Assembly: GCA_029959085.1 (NCBI GenBank)
Contig: JARWIR010000008.1
Location: 6,076,001 to 6,140,000 of the forward strand
Source of the DNA: Nemophila menziesii
Taxonomy: Eukaryota > Streptophyta > Magnoliopsida > Boraginales > Hydrophyllaceae
Direction: 5' to 3'
DNA length: 64,000 bases
Part shown: one piece after another, positions 63,798-64,000 of the stretch
Position numbering within the stretch: the first letter of the stretch is position 1
Layout of the letters: every line of letters begins with the position of its first letter
Position numbers and translations under genes: made by a program
Notes under the pieces: model-generated
Told to the model about the DNA's origin: nothing
Database searches by the model: none
The model's input: only the letters and a program-made list of their open reading frames with translations

Positions 63798-64000
63798 ATG
63801 GAAGGGAAATTTAGAAGGTTCTCAAGGTGCTAAAATATCTTGGCAGTCTATCTGCTCTAAGAAAGAAAATGGTGGATTAAATATACCAAACCTTGAAGAT
63901 TTAAATAAGGTCTGTATATTGTCCATTTTTTGGAGAATGTACTCTCAAAAAGATAATTTATGGAGCTCTTGGACTAAGAATAATAATCTTAATGGAAGGT
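63798..64000 (+). mobile_element. LINE copy L6, cut by the window end
   Basis: The first 203 bp of the same insertion follow the left target site (63787-63797). The 3' end is outside the window, so whether it has the deleted or the complete 3' form cannot be seen. Confidence 0.88.
63798..64000 (+). pseudogene. LINE ORF2 RT-end remnant in L6, partial
   Basis: The frame is open from the host-repeat ATG at 63730 into the LINE (LWKGN...KENGGLNI) to the window end. A private change cattct to cagtct replaces the His of SWHS with Gln. No stop is visible before the window ends. Confidence 0.8.

Larger units (their letters stand above)
58859..64000 (+). repeat. Tandem unit U12 (type A, cut by the window end)
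   Basis: Type A unit beginning with D2 at 58859 and ending inside its LINE. It shares several variants with the right half of U11, including the shortened AAATTTTAAATTTT stretch with gggagaaatcc near 62010 and the aacaatacgg variant. This points to a duplicated U11/U12 lineage. Confidence 0.9.

Noticed and set aside
1..64000. Array of LTR retrotransposons sharing LTRs
   Set aside because: No primer-binding site, polypurine tract, gag-pol or internal long terminal repeats were seen within a unit; the only retroelement is a LINE fragment.
1..64000. Helitron or Pack-MULE tandem array
   Set aside because: Gene-fragment capture would fit, but I could not find a TC...CTRR pair with a terminal hairpin or long terminal inverted repeats with flanking target duplications at unit ends. 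Not excluded, only unsupported.
1..64000. Ribosomal DNA repeat or intergenic spacer
   Set aside because: No 18S, 5.8S, 25S or 5S-like sequence appears in any unit, and the base composition is far too AT-rich.
1..64000. Prokaryotic features such as CRISPR arrays, operons or ribosome binding sites
   Set aside because: Direct repeats are kilobase-scale, coding density is near zero and the LINE is of plant type.

Overview
The window is a plant-type nuclear tandem array with no intact gene. It is very AT-rich by eye (composition not computed). A eudicot is suggested by the plant-style LINE carrying a zf-RVT zinc-knuckle domain, and by a YTH/ECT-like gene fragment of the plant type. All 64 kb are copies of one large direct repeat. 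I count twelve units (ten complete or nearly so, one internally truncated, one cut by the window end), and the array runs off both ends.

Layout, with boundaries set at a recurring aatgacatgtg motif called D2: U1 134-6205, U2 6206-12696, U3 12697-17115, U4 17116-23118, U5 23119-27210 (truncated), U6 27211-32741, U7 32742-37176, U8 37177-42385, U9 42386-47593, U10 47594-52801, U11 52802-58858, U12 58859-end. Three architectures occur. Type A (U1, U2, U4, U6, U11, U12; about 6.0-6.5 kb) carries a 5'-truncated LINE. Type B (U3, U7; about 4.4 kb) lacks the LINE and two internal blocks. Type C (U8-U10; 5,208-5,209 bp) lacks the LINE but is otherwise complete. The lengths add up: C plus the 1.25 kb LINE, one target-site copy and a 45-bp A-specific block gives U2; removing about 0.43 and 0.39 kb from C gives B.

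Within each unit, reading + strand: D2; an AT-rich stretch holding a possible minus-strand exon; a minus-strand pseudogene fragment resembling the Tyr/Gly/Pro-rich N-terminal part of plant YTH-domain (ECT) m6A-reader proteins; a second minus-strand open frame with coding-like composition that I cannot name; about 2.5 kb of AT-rich sequence with no recognisable gene; the LINE or its empty site; then D1, a diverged copy of D2. The LINE insertion is unusually legible: the same 11-bp target site flanks it on both sides in U2 and U6, a poly(A) tail is present, and the unoccupied site survives in U3 and U7-U10.

The array looks like a record of amplification, unequal exchange and conversion. There are chimeric units (U6, U8, U11), a shared LINE-deletion junction in three separated units, a U2-U3 block repeated as U6-U7 about 20,045 bp away, a junction with templated filler at 27.21 kb, and near-identical recent copies (U9/U10). 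No rRNA, tRNA, CRISPR array, complete transposase or promoter could be supported. The short open frames that recur in every unit are best read as chance.
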